Made by a program: the position numbers and the translations under genes. Shown one piece after another: positions 7,160 through 15,051 of a stretch of 27,860 bases of DNA (positions are counted from its first letter, which is position 1; every line of letters begins with the position of its first letter). The notes beneath the pieces were generated by a model. It ran no database searches, had not been told where the DNA came from, and saw only the letters and a list, made by a program, of their open reading frames with translations. The stretch covers positions 31,363 through 59,222 of the forward strand of contig JAGWBP010000021.1 of NCBI GenBank assembly GCA_021295835.1. The letters run 5' to 3'. The DNA comes from Gemmatimonadota bacterium (GTDB lineage Bacteria > Gemmatimonadota > Gemmatimonadetes > Longimicrobiales > Gaopeijiaceae).

Positions 7160-7936
7160 TTAGCATCCCCGATGAGGGCCGCTCGGAGCGCCGGAAAGGG
7201 GGCCCTGGCAGCCCCCCACCCCCGCCTCGACGATCCTCCCAAAGCCAATCGGATCTAGACTGGCACCGCCGACGAGCACCCCGTCCACATCGGGAGCGGA
7301 GAGGAGCGCGGCAGCATTCGCCGGATTCACGCTCCCCCCGTACAGGACAGGTGCGCCCCCGAGTTCCCCAAGGGCCGAGCGCACCAACCTGTGCGCCGCC
7401 GTCGCGTCCTCGGGTGTCGCTGTCTCGCCGGTGCCGATCGCCCATACCGGCTCGTAGGCGACCATGAAGTCCCGGGCGGTGGCGAGAGCCTCCGCCACGG
7501 CGCCCACCTGCCGGGCGAGCACCTCGTCGAGCCGGCCAGCCGTTCGCTCCTCGAGGAGCTCGCCGACGCAGACAACCGGCGTCAGCTCCGCCCGGATCGC
7601 AGCCCGGACCTTGCGCGCGACCTCGGCGTCGGTCTCGCCGAAGAGGTGGCGGCGCTCCGAGTGGCCTATCAGCGCCAGAGTGGCATCGACTTCGCTCGCC
7701 ATCTCCGCCGAGAGCTCGCCGGTGAATGCCCCCGACCGCTCCCAGTGGATGTGCTGCGCCCCGATCTCGATCGCCGCAGCCGCCGCGCGTCGCGCCGAGG
7801 CTAACGAAAGCGCGGGCGTAAAGAGGGCGATCCGCACCGAGCCCTCCCGGACCGCCGGACGGAACCGCGAGAAGAACTCCACCGCCGCGCTTGGTCCGTG
7901 GTGCATCTTCCAGTTGCCTGCGATGACCTTAGTCAT
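7160..7936 (-). CDS. tpiA: Triosephosphate isomerase
   Basis: Interconverts dihydroxyacetone phosphate and glyceraldehyde 3-phosphate in the cytoplasm. The 258-aa product has the whole family set: GNWKMH near the start with the substrate-binding Lys10, IGHSERRHLFGE with the electrophilic His, AYEPVWAIGTG with the catalytic Glu, and GGSVNPANA and VLVGGASL phosphate loops. I chose the ATG at 7936: it follows AGGAGGGG at a good distance and begins MTKVIAGNWK. A short Gly/Pro-rich tail after the last helix is extra. Last gene of the gap-pgk-tpiA set. The usual secG is absent downstream. Confidence 0.96.
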   Translation of the reverse strand: MTKVIAGNWKMHHGPSAAVEFFSRFRPAVREGSVRIALFTPALSLASARRAAAAAIEIGAQHIHWERSGAFTGELSAEMASEVDATLALIGHSERRHLFGETDAEVARKVRAAIRAELTPVVCVGELLEERTAGRLDEVLARQVGAVAEALATARDFMVAYEPVWAIGTGETATPEDATAAHRLVRSALGELGGAPVLYGGSVNPANAAALLSAPDVDGVLVGGASLDPIGFGRIVEAGVGGCQGPLSGAPSGPHRGC

Positions 7937-7959
7937 TCCATGTCCCCTCCTGCAATTGG

Positions 7960-9210
7960 CTATGTGCGCGGGGAAAGCGCTGCAATGGCGGGAAGTCCGC
8001 GTCCTGCGAGCCAGTCGAGCGTCGCCCCGCCCCCCGTCGAAATGTGCCCCGAGGGTGCCTTGGCGAACCGCTCCGACAGCCCCGCCATTCGCACCGCCCG
8101 GGCCAGGTCGCCTCCACCTACCACGACCCTCGCACCCCGCTCGGCCGCCGCCGCCGCCGCATGTGCGACCTCGATCGTGCCGCTCCGAAATGCCGCCGTC
8201 TCGAAGACGCCCATCGGTCCGTTCCAGACAATCGTTCCCGCCGAGCCCACCCGGTCGGCGATGACCCGCGCCGATGTTGGGCCGATGTCCGCCACGCGGT
8301 CGTCGGGCCCCAGCTCGGAGCGCTCGACCACTCGGGCACCTGCCGACGAGTCGACCGAGGGCGCCACCACGCAGTCCACCGGCAGCGCCAGGCGGGGACC
8401 GGCCTCCTCCAGCAGCTCGCGCGCTACCGCCACGCTCTCCGGATCGACGAGCGAGCGTCCCGTCTCGAGCCCGATGGCGCGAAAGAACGTGTTGGCCATC
8501 GCGCCGCCTACGAAGAGGCACTCCGCCTGGGCCGTCAGCGCCCCTATCAGCTCGATCTTGCCCGCGATCTTCGCACCGCCGAGCACCGCCACAAGGGGAC
8601 GGACCGGGTCGCGCGCCGCACCGTTCAGAGCGTCCAGCTCCTCCTCGACCAGGAGCCCCGCCATCGCCACGCCACTCCTGGCCCGCACGGCTCGGGGAAG
8701 CGCGTGCGTGGAGGCGTGGGCGCGGTGCGCCGTCCCGAAGGCATCCAGGACGTAGTGATCGACAAAGGCCGCCCAGAGCGCCGCCAGCTCCTCGTCGTCC
8801 GTTGCCTCTCCGGCAAGAAAGCGGGTGTTCTCGAGGAGGAGGACCGAGCCCGGTGCCGCGCGGCGGATCGCCTCGCCGACCTCCGGCCCCGAAGGCGTCT
8901 GCACAAATGCAACCGACGATCCCAGCAGTTCCCTCAGAGCACCCGCGACCGGCTTCAGAGAGAGCGCCGGATCGGGAGTGCCCCCCGGCCGTCCCAGGTG
9001 CGACATGGCCAGCACCTTGGCACCACCCTCGACGAGACGCCGAATGGTGGGGAGGGTCCGCTCGATGCGCACCCCGTCGGCCACCCGGCCGTCCTCGTTC
9101 AGGGGGACGTTGAAGTCGGCCCTCAGTGCGACCGCGGCACCGCGCAGGAGCTCCTTGGGGAGGTCGCTCAGGCGTTGCGGTCCGGGTCCCTCGGGGGAGT
9201 AGTCCCGCAC
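7960..9210 (-). CDS. pgk: Phosphoglycerate kinase
   Basis: Makes ATP and 3-phosphoglycerate from 1,3-bisphosphoglycerate and ADP. The 416-aa product is the usual length. The N-lobe has ALRADFNVPLNEDG and MSHLGRPGG substrate loops. The C-lobe has VLGGAKIAGKIELI, VGGAMANTFF, WNGPMGVFE and the nucleotide loop VVGGGDLARAV, ending with STGGGATLDWLAG. It starts at GTG. An N-terminal stretch of about 20 residues precedes the family core, so a slightly later start cannot be excluded. It lies 26 bp after gap and 23 bp before tpiA, clearly co-transcribed. Confidence 0.96.
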   Translation of the reverse strand: MRDYSPEGPGPQRLSDLPKELLRGAAVALRADFNVPLNEDGRVADGVRIERTLPTIRRLVEGGAKVLAMSHLGRPGGTPDPALSLKPVAGALRELLGSSVAFVQTPSGPEVGEAIRRAAPGSVLLLENTRFLAGEATDDEELAALWAAFVDHYVLDAFGTAHRAHASTHALPRAVRARSGVAMAGLLVEEELDALNGAARDPVRPLVAVLGGAKIAGKIELIGALTAQAECLFVGGAMANTFFRAIGLETGRSLVDPESVAVARELLEEAGPRLALPVDCVVAPSVDSSAGARVVERSELGPDDRVADIGPTSARVIADRVGSAGTIVWNGPMGVFETAAFRSGTIEVAHAAAAAAERGARVVVGGGDLARAVRMAGLSERFAKAPSGHISTGGGATLDWLAGRGLPAIAALSPRT

Positions 9211-9236
9211 CGACGGACGGATCGGGGCCTGCCTGC

Positions 9237-10250
9237 CTACGACAGCCCCTCGCCCACGTGGCGGGCCAGGTCAACGACTCGGCAGGAATACCCCCACTCG
9301 TTGTCGTACCAGGTCAGCACCTTGAGCATGCGACCGCCCATCACGGAGGTGCTCAGGGCATCCACCACCGAGCTCGCCTCTTCCCCAGTGAAGTCAACCG
9401 AGACGAGCGGAGCATCCTCCACCCGAAGAATTCCGGCCAGATCGCCCTCCGCCGCCCTCCGCAGGGCCTCGTTCACCTCGCCGACCGTCACATCGCGCTC
9501 CACCTCGACGACCAGGTCGACGAGCGACACGTCGGGCGTCGGCACCCGGATCGCCATCCCGTCGAGCTTGCCCGCGAGCTCGGGGAGCACCAGCGAGATC
9601 GCCCGCGCCGCCCCGGTGGTCGTCGGGATCATGCTCTGCGCGGCCGCCCTCGCCCGCCGCAGATCCCTGTGCGGCCTGTCGAGAATCGACTGCCCCATCG
9701 TGTAGGCGTGAATGGTGGTCATGAGGCCGCGCACGATCCCGAAGTCCTGAAGCAGCACCTTCGCGACGGGTGCCAGGCAGTTGGTGGTGCAACTGGCATT
9801 GGAGACGATGTGGTGGCGCTCGTCGTCGTAGAGGTGGTCGTTCACCCCCAGCACGACCGTCAGGTCCTCGTCACTGGCCGGTGCCGAAATCACCACCTTG
9901 CGCGCTCCGGCAGAGAGGTGCTTCCCGGCAAGCTCGCGGCTCCGGAAGAGCCCGGTGGCCTCGACGACGACATCTATCCCGAGTTCGTCCCAGGGGAGAG
10001 CTGCGGGATCGCGCTCCGAGAGAACTGCAATGTCACCTCCGTCCACGGTCAGCTGCGAGTCGCCTGCCTCCACCGTGCCCCGGTAGCGCCCATGCACCGA
10101 GTCGTGCTTCAGCAGGTGCGCCAGCGTCGCGCTCTCCGCGAGGTCGTTGATCGCCACAAAGTGGAGGTCGTCAACCCCGCGCTCCTTCGCGGACCTGAAC
10201 ACATTCCTGCCGATCCGTCCGAAGCCGTTAATCGCTACCCTGATCGACAT
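9237..10250 (-). CDS. gap: Glyceraldehyde-3-phosphate dehydrogenase, type I
   Basis: Oxidises glyceraldehyde 3-phosphate to 1,3-bisphosphoglycerate with NAD+. The 337-aa product starts with the Rossmann motif INGFGRIGRNVFR. Asp36 in AINDLAE is where NAD-preferring enzymes have Asp. The active-site motif SNASCTTNC has catalytic Cys154, and His181 in TIHAYT is the base. The C-terminal WYDNEWGYSCRV is intact. The ATG at 10250 gives the standard N-terminus. It lies between comF (46 bp upstream) and pgk, so glycolysis genes share a transcript with comF, the aroE fusion and sua5. Confidence 0.97.
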   Translation of the reverse strand: MSIRVAINGFGRIGRNVFRSAKERGVDDLHFVAINDLAESATLAHLLKHDSVHGRYRGTVEAGDSQLTVDGGDIAVLSERDPAALPWDELGIDVVVEATGLFRSRELAGKHLSAGARKVVISAPASDEDLTVVLGVNDHLYDDERHHIVSNASCTTNCLAPVAKVLLQDFGIVRGLMTTIHAYTMGQSILDRPHRDLRRARAAAQSMIPTTTGAARAISLVLPELAGKLDGMAIRVPTPDVSLVDLVVEVERDVTVGEVNEALRRAAEGDLAGILRVEDAPLVSVDFTGEEASSVVDALSTSVMGGRMLKVLTWYDNEWGYSCRVVDLARHVGEGLS

Positions 10251-10296
10251 CGCCTACGCCAGCTCCTGTGGTCGGGTGTGTGTTGGAAGCGCCAGC

Positions 10297-11007
10297 TCAG
10301 ATGACGAGCGGGACGGTACGGGCGAAGGCGAATGCGCACACCGTCCGGGGGTCGGCTGCCCGCAGGGCCTCGACGGCCGCCAGGATCGTCGCGCCCGTGG
10401 TGATCACGTCGTCTACGAGCAGCACGCGCCTCCCTGCAATCCGGCCAGCGACAGCCCCCACCAGCGCGAACGCACCACTCACATTAGCCGACCGCTCCTG
10501 GGGATTCAAGGTGGTCTGGGTGCCCCGCTGGCCGTGGCGTTCGAGGCAGGGGAGGAGCTCTGCGCCGAGCGCCTCCGAGAGGGATCGGGCAATCACCTCC
10601 GCCTGGTTGTAGCCCCGACGCCGGACGTTGGCGGGCGAGGTCGGGATCGGCACAATGCACTCGGCGTCGGTGATCGTCCGGGGGGCGGCCCGGGCCATCT
10701 CGCGACCCATGAACATCCCCACATCCCGCCAGCCGTGGTACTTGAGCGCGTGCACGAGCTCCCTGGCGGGTGACTCCAGGAGATGGGCGGCGCGAGCCGA
10801 CCGGAGCAGCTCGGGCCACTCCTGGCACTCCAGGCAGGTGGTTGCCCGACCGCTACCCATCGGTGCACCGCAGCGATCGCAGATGGGAAGGGGCACCGGC
10901 GGGAGCCTCAGGCGGCAGCCTCGGCACACCGGCCCCTCCCCGGCCCGCACCTCTCCGTCGGCCGCCTCTCCGCAACTCGCGCAGGCGGGTGGCAGCAGGA
11001 AGTCCAT
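10297..11007 (-). CDS. comF: ComF-family phosphoribosyltransferase-like protein
   Basis: ComF/GntX family protein linked to DNA uptake and processing in competent bacteria; its exact reaction is not settled. The 236-aa product has N-terminal zinc-binding pairs (CASC, CRGC, CDRC, CLEC within the first 75 residues). A type I phosphoribosyltransferase domain follows, with IVPIPTSPANVRRRGYNQAEVIA and the PRPP loop VLLVDDVITTGAT. I chose the ATG at 11007, which opens MDFLLPPACASC as in relatives. The reading frame stays open far upstream through aroE, but that is a shadow. The gene follows the aroE fusion by 71 bp. No other competence gene is in the window. Confidence 0.9.
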   Translation of the reverse strand: MDFLLPPACASCGEAADGEVRAGEGPVCRGCRLRLPPVPLPICDRCGAPMGSGRATTCLECQEWPELLRSARAAHLLESPARELVHALKYHGWRDVGMFMGREMARAAPRTITDAECIVPIPTSPANVRRRGYNQAEVIARSLSEALGAELLPCLERHGQRGTQTTLNPQERSANVSGAFALVGAVAGRIAGRRVLLVDDVITTGATILAAVEALRAADPRTVCAFAFARTVPLVI

Positions 11008-11078
11008 GGCACCGACAAGCGCACCGCCAAGCACCCCGGCAACCGCGCCGGGTAGCTGCGCTACGGGCGAACGCGTCC

Positions 11079-12344
11079 TCACTCGGCCGCCATCGCCATC
11101 GCGCCCTCCGGAGGCGGCTCGCCGAACCACCTCCGGTACGACGCTTCCGCCTGCCGAACCAGCATGCCGCAGCCGTCTCGAGAGGGGATGCCCAGGCGGT
11201 CGGCCTGGCGGCACAGGGGTGTGAGCCCCTTCCGGTACACGAGGTCGATCACTGCCAGCGGCGGCCTCGGCAGCGCCTCCAGATCGACCGGGGAGGATCT
11301 GCCCCGGGTGCCAACCGAGGTGGCGTTGACTACCACCGACGAGCTCACCGTGCGCCACTGGGCCACCTTCGCCAACCGGGGGTCGCCGAAGTGCCTGACC
11401 AGCGTCGCCGCCCTCCCGGCGCTGCGGTTCCAGATGCACACCTGGGCAACTGCGGTCGAGGTCAGCAGGAAGTGCACGACTGCCCGCGCCGCGCCGCCGG
11501 CCCCGAGGACGAGCACCTCTGGGTTCCCATCGGTCGCCGGCGCCAGGTCGCTCCACACCGAGCCGAAGGCCTCGACATCGGTGTTGTCACCCCATACCTC
11601 CCCGTCAGCGCACCAGAACACGTTGCACGCCCCGGTCGCAGCCACCGCCCCGGTGGAGCGATCCAGGAATCCGACCACTCGCGCCTTGTGCGGCGAGGTG
11701 ACGTTGCCACCGCCGCCAGCGAGCGCCAGCGAACGGAGCACTGGGCCGCACTGCTCGCCAGAGACCCGGCGGGCATGGTACACGGCACATCTGCGATCGG
11801 CCACGAAAGCCGCATTCTGGATGGCGGGCGAGAGACTGTGCGCCACCGGATCGCCTAGCAGCGCGAAGACCGCCAGATGCTCGCCGGGGGCGGCTCGCCC
11901 CTCCGCCGCCCACTCGGCCGCGAGCGCCGCCTCGACCAGGCGCTGCAGCTCGGCAAGGGTGGCCCGGTAGGTGTCGTGGGAACCGCCGAAGGGGTCGGCC
12001 ACATCCCCGCTCTCCCCGGCCACATCAGCGAGAAGGCGGCACCGGTCGTCCCCTCCCAGCTCGAGACTCCGGGCGAGGTGGTCGACGCTCATGCAGAGGA
12101 CGAGATCCGACGCAGCAACGATCTCTTCGGTCAGAAGAGCGCTCAGGTGACCGTAGAGGTCCAGTCCAACCTCGGCCGCCGCGGCCCTCGCACCCTCGCT
12201 GGCGGGCGAACCACCGAAGGCCGCCACCCCGGCCGACCCCACCGTGACGTCGTGCCTGCCCGAGAGCGCGAGCGACCTGCGGGCCACCGCCTCCGCCATC
12301 GGCGACCTACAGGTGTTGCCCGTGCAGACGAAGGTGATGTGCAC
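11079..12344 (-). CDS. Fusion of low-molecular-weight phosphotyrosine phosphatase and shikimate dehydrogenase
   Basis: One uninterrupted 421-aa frame holds two enzymes. Residues 1 to about 145 are a LMW protein-tyrosine phosphatase: P-loop CTGNTCRSP with nucleophile Cys7 and Arg13, and the general acid Asp117 in ADPFGG. Residues from about 156 to 416 are AroE, which reduces 3-dehydroshikimate with NADPH: GDPVAHSLSPAIQNAAF, catalytic Lys220 in NVTSPHK, Asp256 in GDNTD, nucleotide loop LGAGGAARA, NATSVG, and Gln398 in CGMLVRQA. All key residues of both domains are present, so both should be active. One deviation is IQN where IHN is common. It starts at GTG, 11 bp after sua5. A sequencing error joining two genes is possible, but the linker is clean. 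Confidence 0.9.
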   Translation of the reverse strand: MHITFVCTGNTCRSPMAEAVARRSLALSGRHDVTVGSAGVAAFGGSPASEGARAAAAEVGLDLYGHLSALLTEEIVAASDLVLCMSVDHLARSLELGGDDRCRLLADVAGESGDVADPFGGSHDTYRATLAELQRLVEAALAAEWAAEGRAAPGEHLAVFALLGDPVAHSLSPAIQNAAFVADRRCAVYHARRVSGEQCGPVLRSLALAGGGGNVTSPHKARVVGFLDRSTGAVAATGACNVFWCADGEVWGDNTDVEAFGSVWSDLAPATDGNPEVLVLGAGGAARAVVHFLLTSTAVAQVCIWNRSAGRAATLVRHFGDPRLAKVAQWRTVSSSVVVNATSVGTRGRSSPVDLEALPRPPLAVIDLVYRKGLTPLCRQADRLGIPSRDGCGMLVRQAEASYRRWFGEPPPEGAMAMAAE

Positions 12345-12355
12345 CGCCCCCTCCC

Positions 12356-13024
12356 CTACCCTATCCGCCCCGTCCGCGCGACTGCGGCCTCGATCGAATG
12401 TAGCATGTCGGGGGGGCCAGCTCTCAGAATCTCGGAACCCGACGGGCCTAGGCGCACAAGTGTCGAGGGTGGACCGCCCGGAAGCTCCCCGGCGTCGAGC
12501 GCAAAGAGCTCGCTGCCAAGGTCGAGCGCCTCCCGGCGGGCGTGGGGGGCGCTCCGCGCGGGAGGAGCGCCAGGGCGGTTGGCCGAGGTCGAGGTAATCG
12601 GCCGCCCCAGCGCCGCCAGCAGCCCCAGCGCCAGCGGGTGGCCCGGAACCCGTACCGCGACGGTGCCGTCGGCGGCCTTCGCGCCCGGGTGGAAGTCGTC
12701 GCCGGGGTCGTCCAGCACGAGCGTGAGCGCTCCCGGCCAGAAGACCCTTGCCAGCGCCCGCCCCTCGGCCCCGAGGAGGCCCTTCACCCAGGCGGCGGAG
12801 GGAATAAGAACTACGAAGCCTCCCACCGGCCGGGCCTTCAGGCGCCTGAGTCGCGTGAGCGCCTCGTCTTCCAGCACTCCGCCGATGCCGTAGACCGACT
12901 CGGTCGGGTGGATCACGAGCTCCCCGGCTTCGAGTCGCCGCCGCGCCGCGCCGAGGGCCTGCGCGGGGGCCGCCGTCACTGCGACGCCGTGCCTAGCGGA
13001 CGGTGGATAGTCTTGCGCGAGCAC
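12356..13024 (-). CDS. Threonylcarbamoyl-AMP synthase (Sua5/YrdC family)
   Basis: Makes L-threonylcarbamoyl-AMP from threonine, bicarbonate and ATP, the first step of t6A37 tRNA modification. The 222-aa product is a single YrdC domain without the extra C-terminal Sua5 domain. Motifs seen: IHPTESVYGIGG, the RLKARP basic segment (KxR of the family), VAVRVPGHPLA, TSTSANRPGAPP and PSTLVRLG. It starts at GTG (13024). A later start near residue 16 would also leave the domain whole. First gene of the minus-strand operon; its upstream region overlaps the higB relic on the other strand. Confidence 0.9.
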   Translation of the reverse strand: MLAQDYPPSARHGVAVTAAPAQALGAARRRLEAGELVIHPTESVYGIGGVLEDEALTRLRRLKARPVGGFVVLIPSAAWVKGLLGAEGRALARVFWPGALTLVLDDPGDDFHPGAKAADGTVAVRVPGHPLALGLLAALGRPITSTSANRPGAPPARSAPHARREALDLGSELFALDAGELPGGPPSTLVRLGPSGSEILRAGPPDMLHSIEAAVARTGRIG

Positions 13025-13088
13025 CGAGAGCGGCGATGCGCCGGGCTGGCAGGTTGTCTGAGGCGTAAATCACGTCAAGAAGTCACGT

Positions 13089-13198
13089 AAGTTCAATCGG
13101 GACTGCACGATCTGCGTTCCCTGCCATTGAGAAGATAGCTGACTGCGTCGAGCGGCGATAGTGAGGCGGTGGACGTGGACCTTGTAGATTGCCATTGA
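13089..13198 (+). pseudogene. Decayed HigB-type toxin, C-terminal remnant
   Basis: The last codons before TGA at 13196-13198 read DVDLVDCH, close to the HigB/RelE-family ending DVEIVDYH. About 60 bp upstream, in another frame (13089-13127), the peptide KFNRDCTICVPCH resembles the INxxWRICFxW core that precedes this ending in HigB. In between are stops and a frame change. The N-terminal half of the toxin is not recognisable. The remnant lies just 5' of higA in the order normal for higBA, which supports the identification. It is short, so a chance match in the first segment is possible. Confidence 0.5.
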
Positions 13199-13215
13199 CT
13201 GGAAGGAGGAAGGAT

Positions 13216-13596
13216 ATGACCAGAAGCGGCGAGCGAGTCGTTGCGATGCTCAACCCCCCGCACCTGGGCGAAGTGATCCGCGAGAGCATGAACGAGGTCG
13301 GGTGGAACGTGACACAGACGGCTGCCCGCCTGGGCTGCGAGCGAGGCACGCTGTCGCGGCTGCTGGGCGGCAAGGCGGGCGTGTCGGTGAACTTGGCGCT
13401 CGCGTTGGAGGCCGTTGGCTGGGGCACGGCCGATCACTGGATGAGGATGCGGCCGAGCTACGATCGTGCGGAGGCGCGCAGGGCAGACGGATGGCGGGAG
13501 GACATCAGGGTAGGCGATGCGGTCCCGCGCGGTAGCGCCGTGTACCTCGAACGGCACCTGCCAGCCCCCCGGCTAGCCGGTCACCTAGCAGGGTAG
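13216..13596 (+). CDS. HigA-family antitoxin (XRE-type HTH), toxin partner lost
   Basis: DNA-binding antitoxin of a HigBA module, which normally neutralises HigB and represses the operon. From the ATG at 13216, after a strong GGAAGGAGGAAGG Shine-Dalgarno, the product is 126 aa. Residues about 12-75 are the HigA helix-turn-helix: NPPHLGEVIRESMNEVGWNVTQ, then AARLGCERGTLSRLLGGKAGVS, then LALALEAVGWGTADHWMRMR with the typical SYD end. The last about 35 residues exceed the usual HigA length of about 95-100 and look unrelated, possibly read-through after loss of the original stop. The neighbouring toxin is degraded, so this is probably a solitary regulator or a relic. Confidence 0.8.
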   Translation: MTRSGERVVAMLNPPHLGEVIRESMNEVGWNVTQTAARLGCERGTLSRLLGGKAGVSVNLALALEAVGWGTADHWMRMRPSYDRAEARRADGWREDIRVGDAVPRGSAVYLERHLPAPRLAGHLAG

Positions 13597-13797
13597 GCAC
13601 GCCCTCGCCAGCTTCCCGCCCTTGGGCATGATTTCATCGCTATTTCGGCCCGGTGGACTCAGCCACGCCCCAACGACAAGAAACGCAGATCGTGTGCAGG
13701 AGGCCTCACGGATTGCTGCGGATGTGTGCCGCGAGAGCTGGGTGGACCCGGCGGCGTTCAGGCCCCTTGGTGGGCAAGGGCTCGACTGTGGGGAAAT
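13597..13797. other. Intergenic region between convergent higA and outer-membrane gene
   Basis: No gene I can support. Short open frames on both strands read through it, but none has a recognisable domain or a Shine-Dalgarno. It leads directly into a perfect TGTAA/TTACA repeat. Confidence 0.5.
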
Positions 13798-13836
13798 TGT
13801 AAACCATGGATTACACATTGTAAATCATACATTACA
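13798..13836 (+). repeat. Two-dyad TGTAA/TTACA element, copy between higA and outer-membrane gene
   Basis: Dyads 13798-13815 and 13819-13836 are both perfect TGTAA-N8-TTACA, separated by CAT. The first dyad has the symmetric core ACCATGGA. It lies 6 bp from the stop codon of the convergent minus-strand gene (13843), so it would be the 3' trailer of both flanking transcripts. Confidence 0.85.
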
Positions 13837-13842
13837 ATGTGG

Positions 13843-14487
13843 CTAGCCGACCGGCACCCCGAAGCCAAGGGTGTACGTAAAGGAGGTGTTCCTGACCTCG
13901 CCCCACGAGTCCGCGTGCAGGTCGAAGAGACTGATCGTTTTCAGCATGTCGAGGCAGATCTTGTACCGCCGATCGGTGATCGCCGCCTCGACTCCAACCC
14001 CGAAGGATGCGCCGATGTCGGTTGGGGAAACTATCAGGCCGTTGTCAGAGCAGTCAGTCTCGTCAGGGTCACCGAGATCGCCAGTTGTGCATTTCACCAC
14101 ACTCGCCACCGAGGCTCCCCAGAGCAGGTGCGCCGATACCGACCGGCCCGGAGCTGTGCTTGCCTTGAGCAGAGTGTGGAACTCCAAGAGGCTGAGGCGC
14201 ATTTCCTGACTGGCTTCGGCATCTCCCAGACCAGAGGCTGCACCCTTTCCCGTGTGACTCACGGCAAGCTGGATCGCGAGGGGCCCGGTCAGCGGAACAG
14301 TCATGGCTGCACGGACGCTGCTGCCCGAAATCGCATAGAACGATCGATATCCATAGACCCTTGCGAAGGTCGAACGGACGCCTCCGGCGTGGACGGAGAG
14401 GACCTCCTGCGCTGCCAGGGGCGCTGGAGCTGCTACGGTCCCGACGGCTAGGGACGCCGCGAGGAGCGCGAAGAGGAGGGGCTTCAT
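13843..14487 (-). CDS. Putative outer-membrane beta-barrel protein
   Basis: Function unknown. From the ATG at 14487, preceded by GAGGTG at 8 bp, the 214-aa product opens with a clear Sec signal peptide (MKPLLFALLAASLAVG, cleavage likely after APLAAQ). The mature part alternates polar and hydrophobic residues, for example SSVRAAMTVPLTGPLAIQL, SASFGVGVE-like strands and a final SFTYTLGFGVPVG, as in small 8-10-stranded barrels. The loop CTTGDLGDPDETDC has two cysteines that could form a disulfide. A TATATC -10-like box lies at 14511-14516. It follows the cytochrome gene by 99 bp with no obvious functional tie. Confidence 0.7.
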   Translation of the reverse strand: MKPLLFALLAASLAVGTVAAPAPLAAQEVLSVHAGGVRSTFARVYGYRSFYAISGSSVRAAMTVPLTGPLAIQLAVSHTGKGAASGLGDAEASQEMRLSLLEFHTLLKASTAPGRSVSAHLLWGASVASVVKCTTGDLGDPDETDCSDNGLIVSPTDIGASFGVGVEAAITDRRYKICLDMLKTISLFDLHADSWGEVRNTSFTYTLGFGVPVG

Positions 14488-14586
14488 GAGCGGATCACCT
14501 CGGTGGCGACGATATACGGGTAGCTGACTCACCGATCTGAGACATTGATCTCCGGATGAGATCGTACAGCGCAGGCAGGCAAGCCG

Positions 14587-15006
14587 CTAGTCCGGTTCCA
14601 GCCGCGTCGAATCCGGCAGCGGCCACGCATCGGCGGCTCCGGGCACCATCCTGCGGCTCTCGATCAGGTACCGCAGAATCGCTTCGTATTCGTTGTCCGG
14701 CAGGCTGCCGGGCGCCTGGTGGGGCATGGCCACCCGCAGGTAGCGGTCGAGTTGCCCCACGGTGGAGTACGCGGCCAAGACGCCGGGTGTGACGGCGGCC
14801 CCGATTCCGTTCGGCACGTCGTGGCAGTAGCTGCACCGCGCCGTGTAGGCCCACTCGCCGTCGACGGCGGGGGTATCGGGGGCTTCGGCGTCTCGAGAGC
14901 AGGCAACGAGACAGGCTGCCGCGGCGACAGCCGACCACGCCGGAGACCCCTGGCGGTCTTCGCGAGCGCGTGGGCGGAGTATGGGTGGGTGAGCATATGA
15001 GTACAT
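14587..15006 (-). CDS. Class I cytochrome c, probable electron acceptor of the SUOX-family enzyme
   Basis: Small monohaem cytochrome c, 139 aa. Haem attaches at CSYCH (residues about 58-62), and a distal Met ligand is offered by AMPHQAPGSLPDNEYEAILRYL, a form typical of cytochromes of sulfite dehydrogenases and related enzymes. An N-terminal hydrophobic stretch ends in LVACS, a likely lipobox, so it is probably membrane-anchored in the periplasm. The 24 residues before that stretch make the ATG at 15006 somewhat doubtful, but no better start is visible. It follows the molybdoenzyme gene by 45 bp, the SorA-SorB arrangement. Confidence 0.85.
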   Translation of the reverse strand: MYSYAHPPILRPRAREDRQGSPAWSAVAAAACLVACSRDAEAPDTPAVDGEWAYTARCSYCHDVPNGIGAAVTPGVLAAYSTVGQLDRYLRVAMPHQAPGSLPDNEYEAILRYLIESRRMVPGAADAWPLPDSTRLEPD

Positions 15007-15051
15007 GGGTAGGTCGGCTGGCCGAAGGTCGCGCCCGACCGCCGCGTGGCC

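Noticed and set aside
7160..9274. A 704-codon minus-strand frame ending in TpiA
   Set aside because: Only the last 258 codons are TpiA, with its own Shine-Dalgarno and ATG. The upstream part is an out-of-frame shadow of pgk.
7960..9705. Long plus-strand open frames opposite tpiA, pgk and gap (for example 8044-9705)
   Set aside because: They lie antisense to genes with clear catalytic motifs, are Arg/Pro-rich and have no domain. GC-rich codon shadow.
13798..13836. BirA biotin-repressor box, because of TTGTAAACC
   Set aside because: BirA sites need an inverted GGTTTACAA about 15 bp away. Here the partner half-sites are TTACA at N8, and no biotin gene is in the window.
13622..13846. Small plus-strand frame after higA (74 codons)
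   Set aside because: No Shine-Dalgarno and no recognisable domain, and its end runs into the TGTAA repeat.
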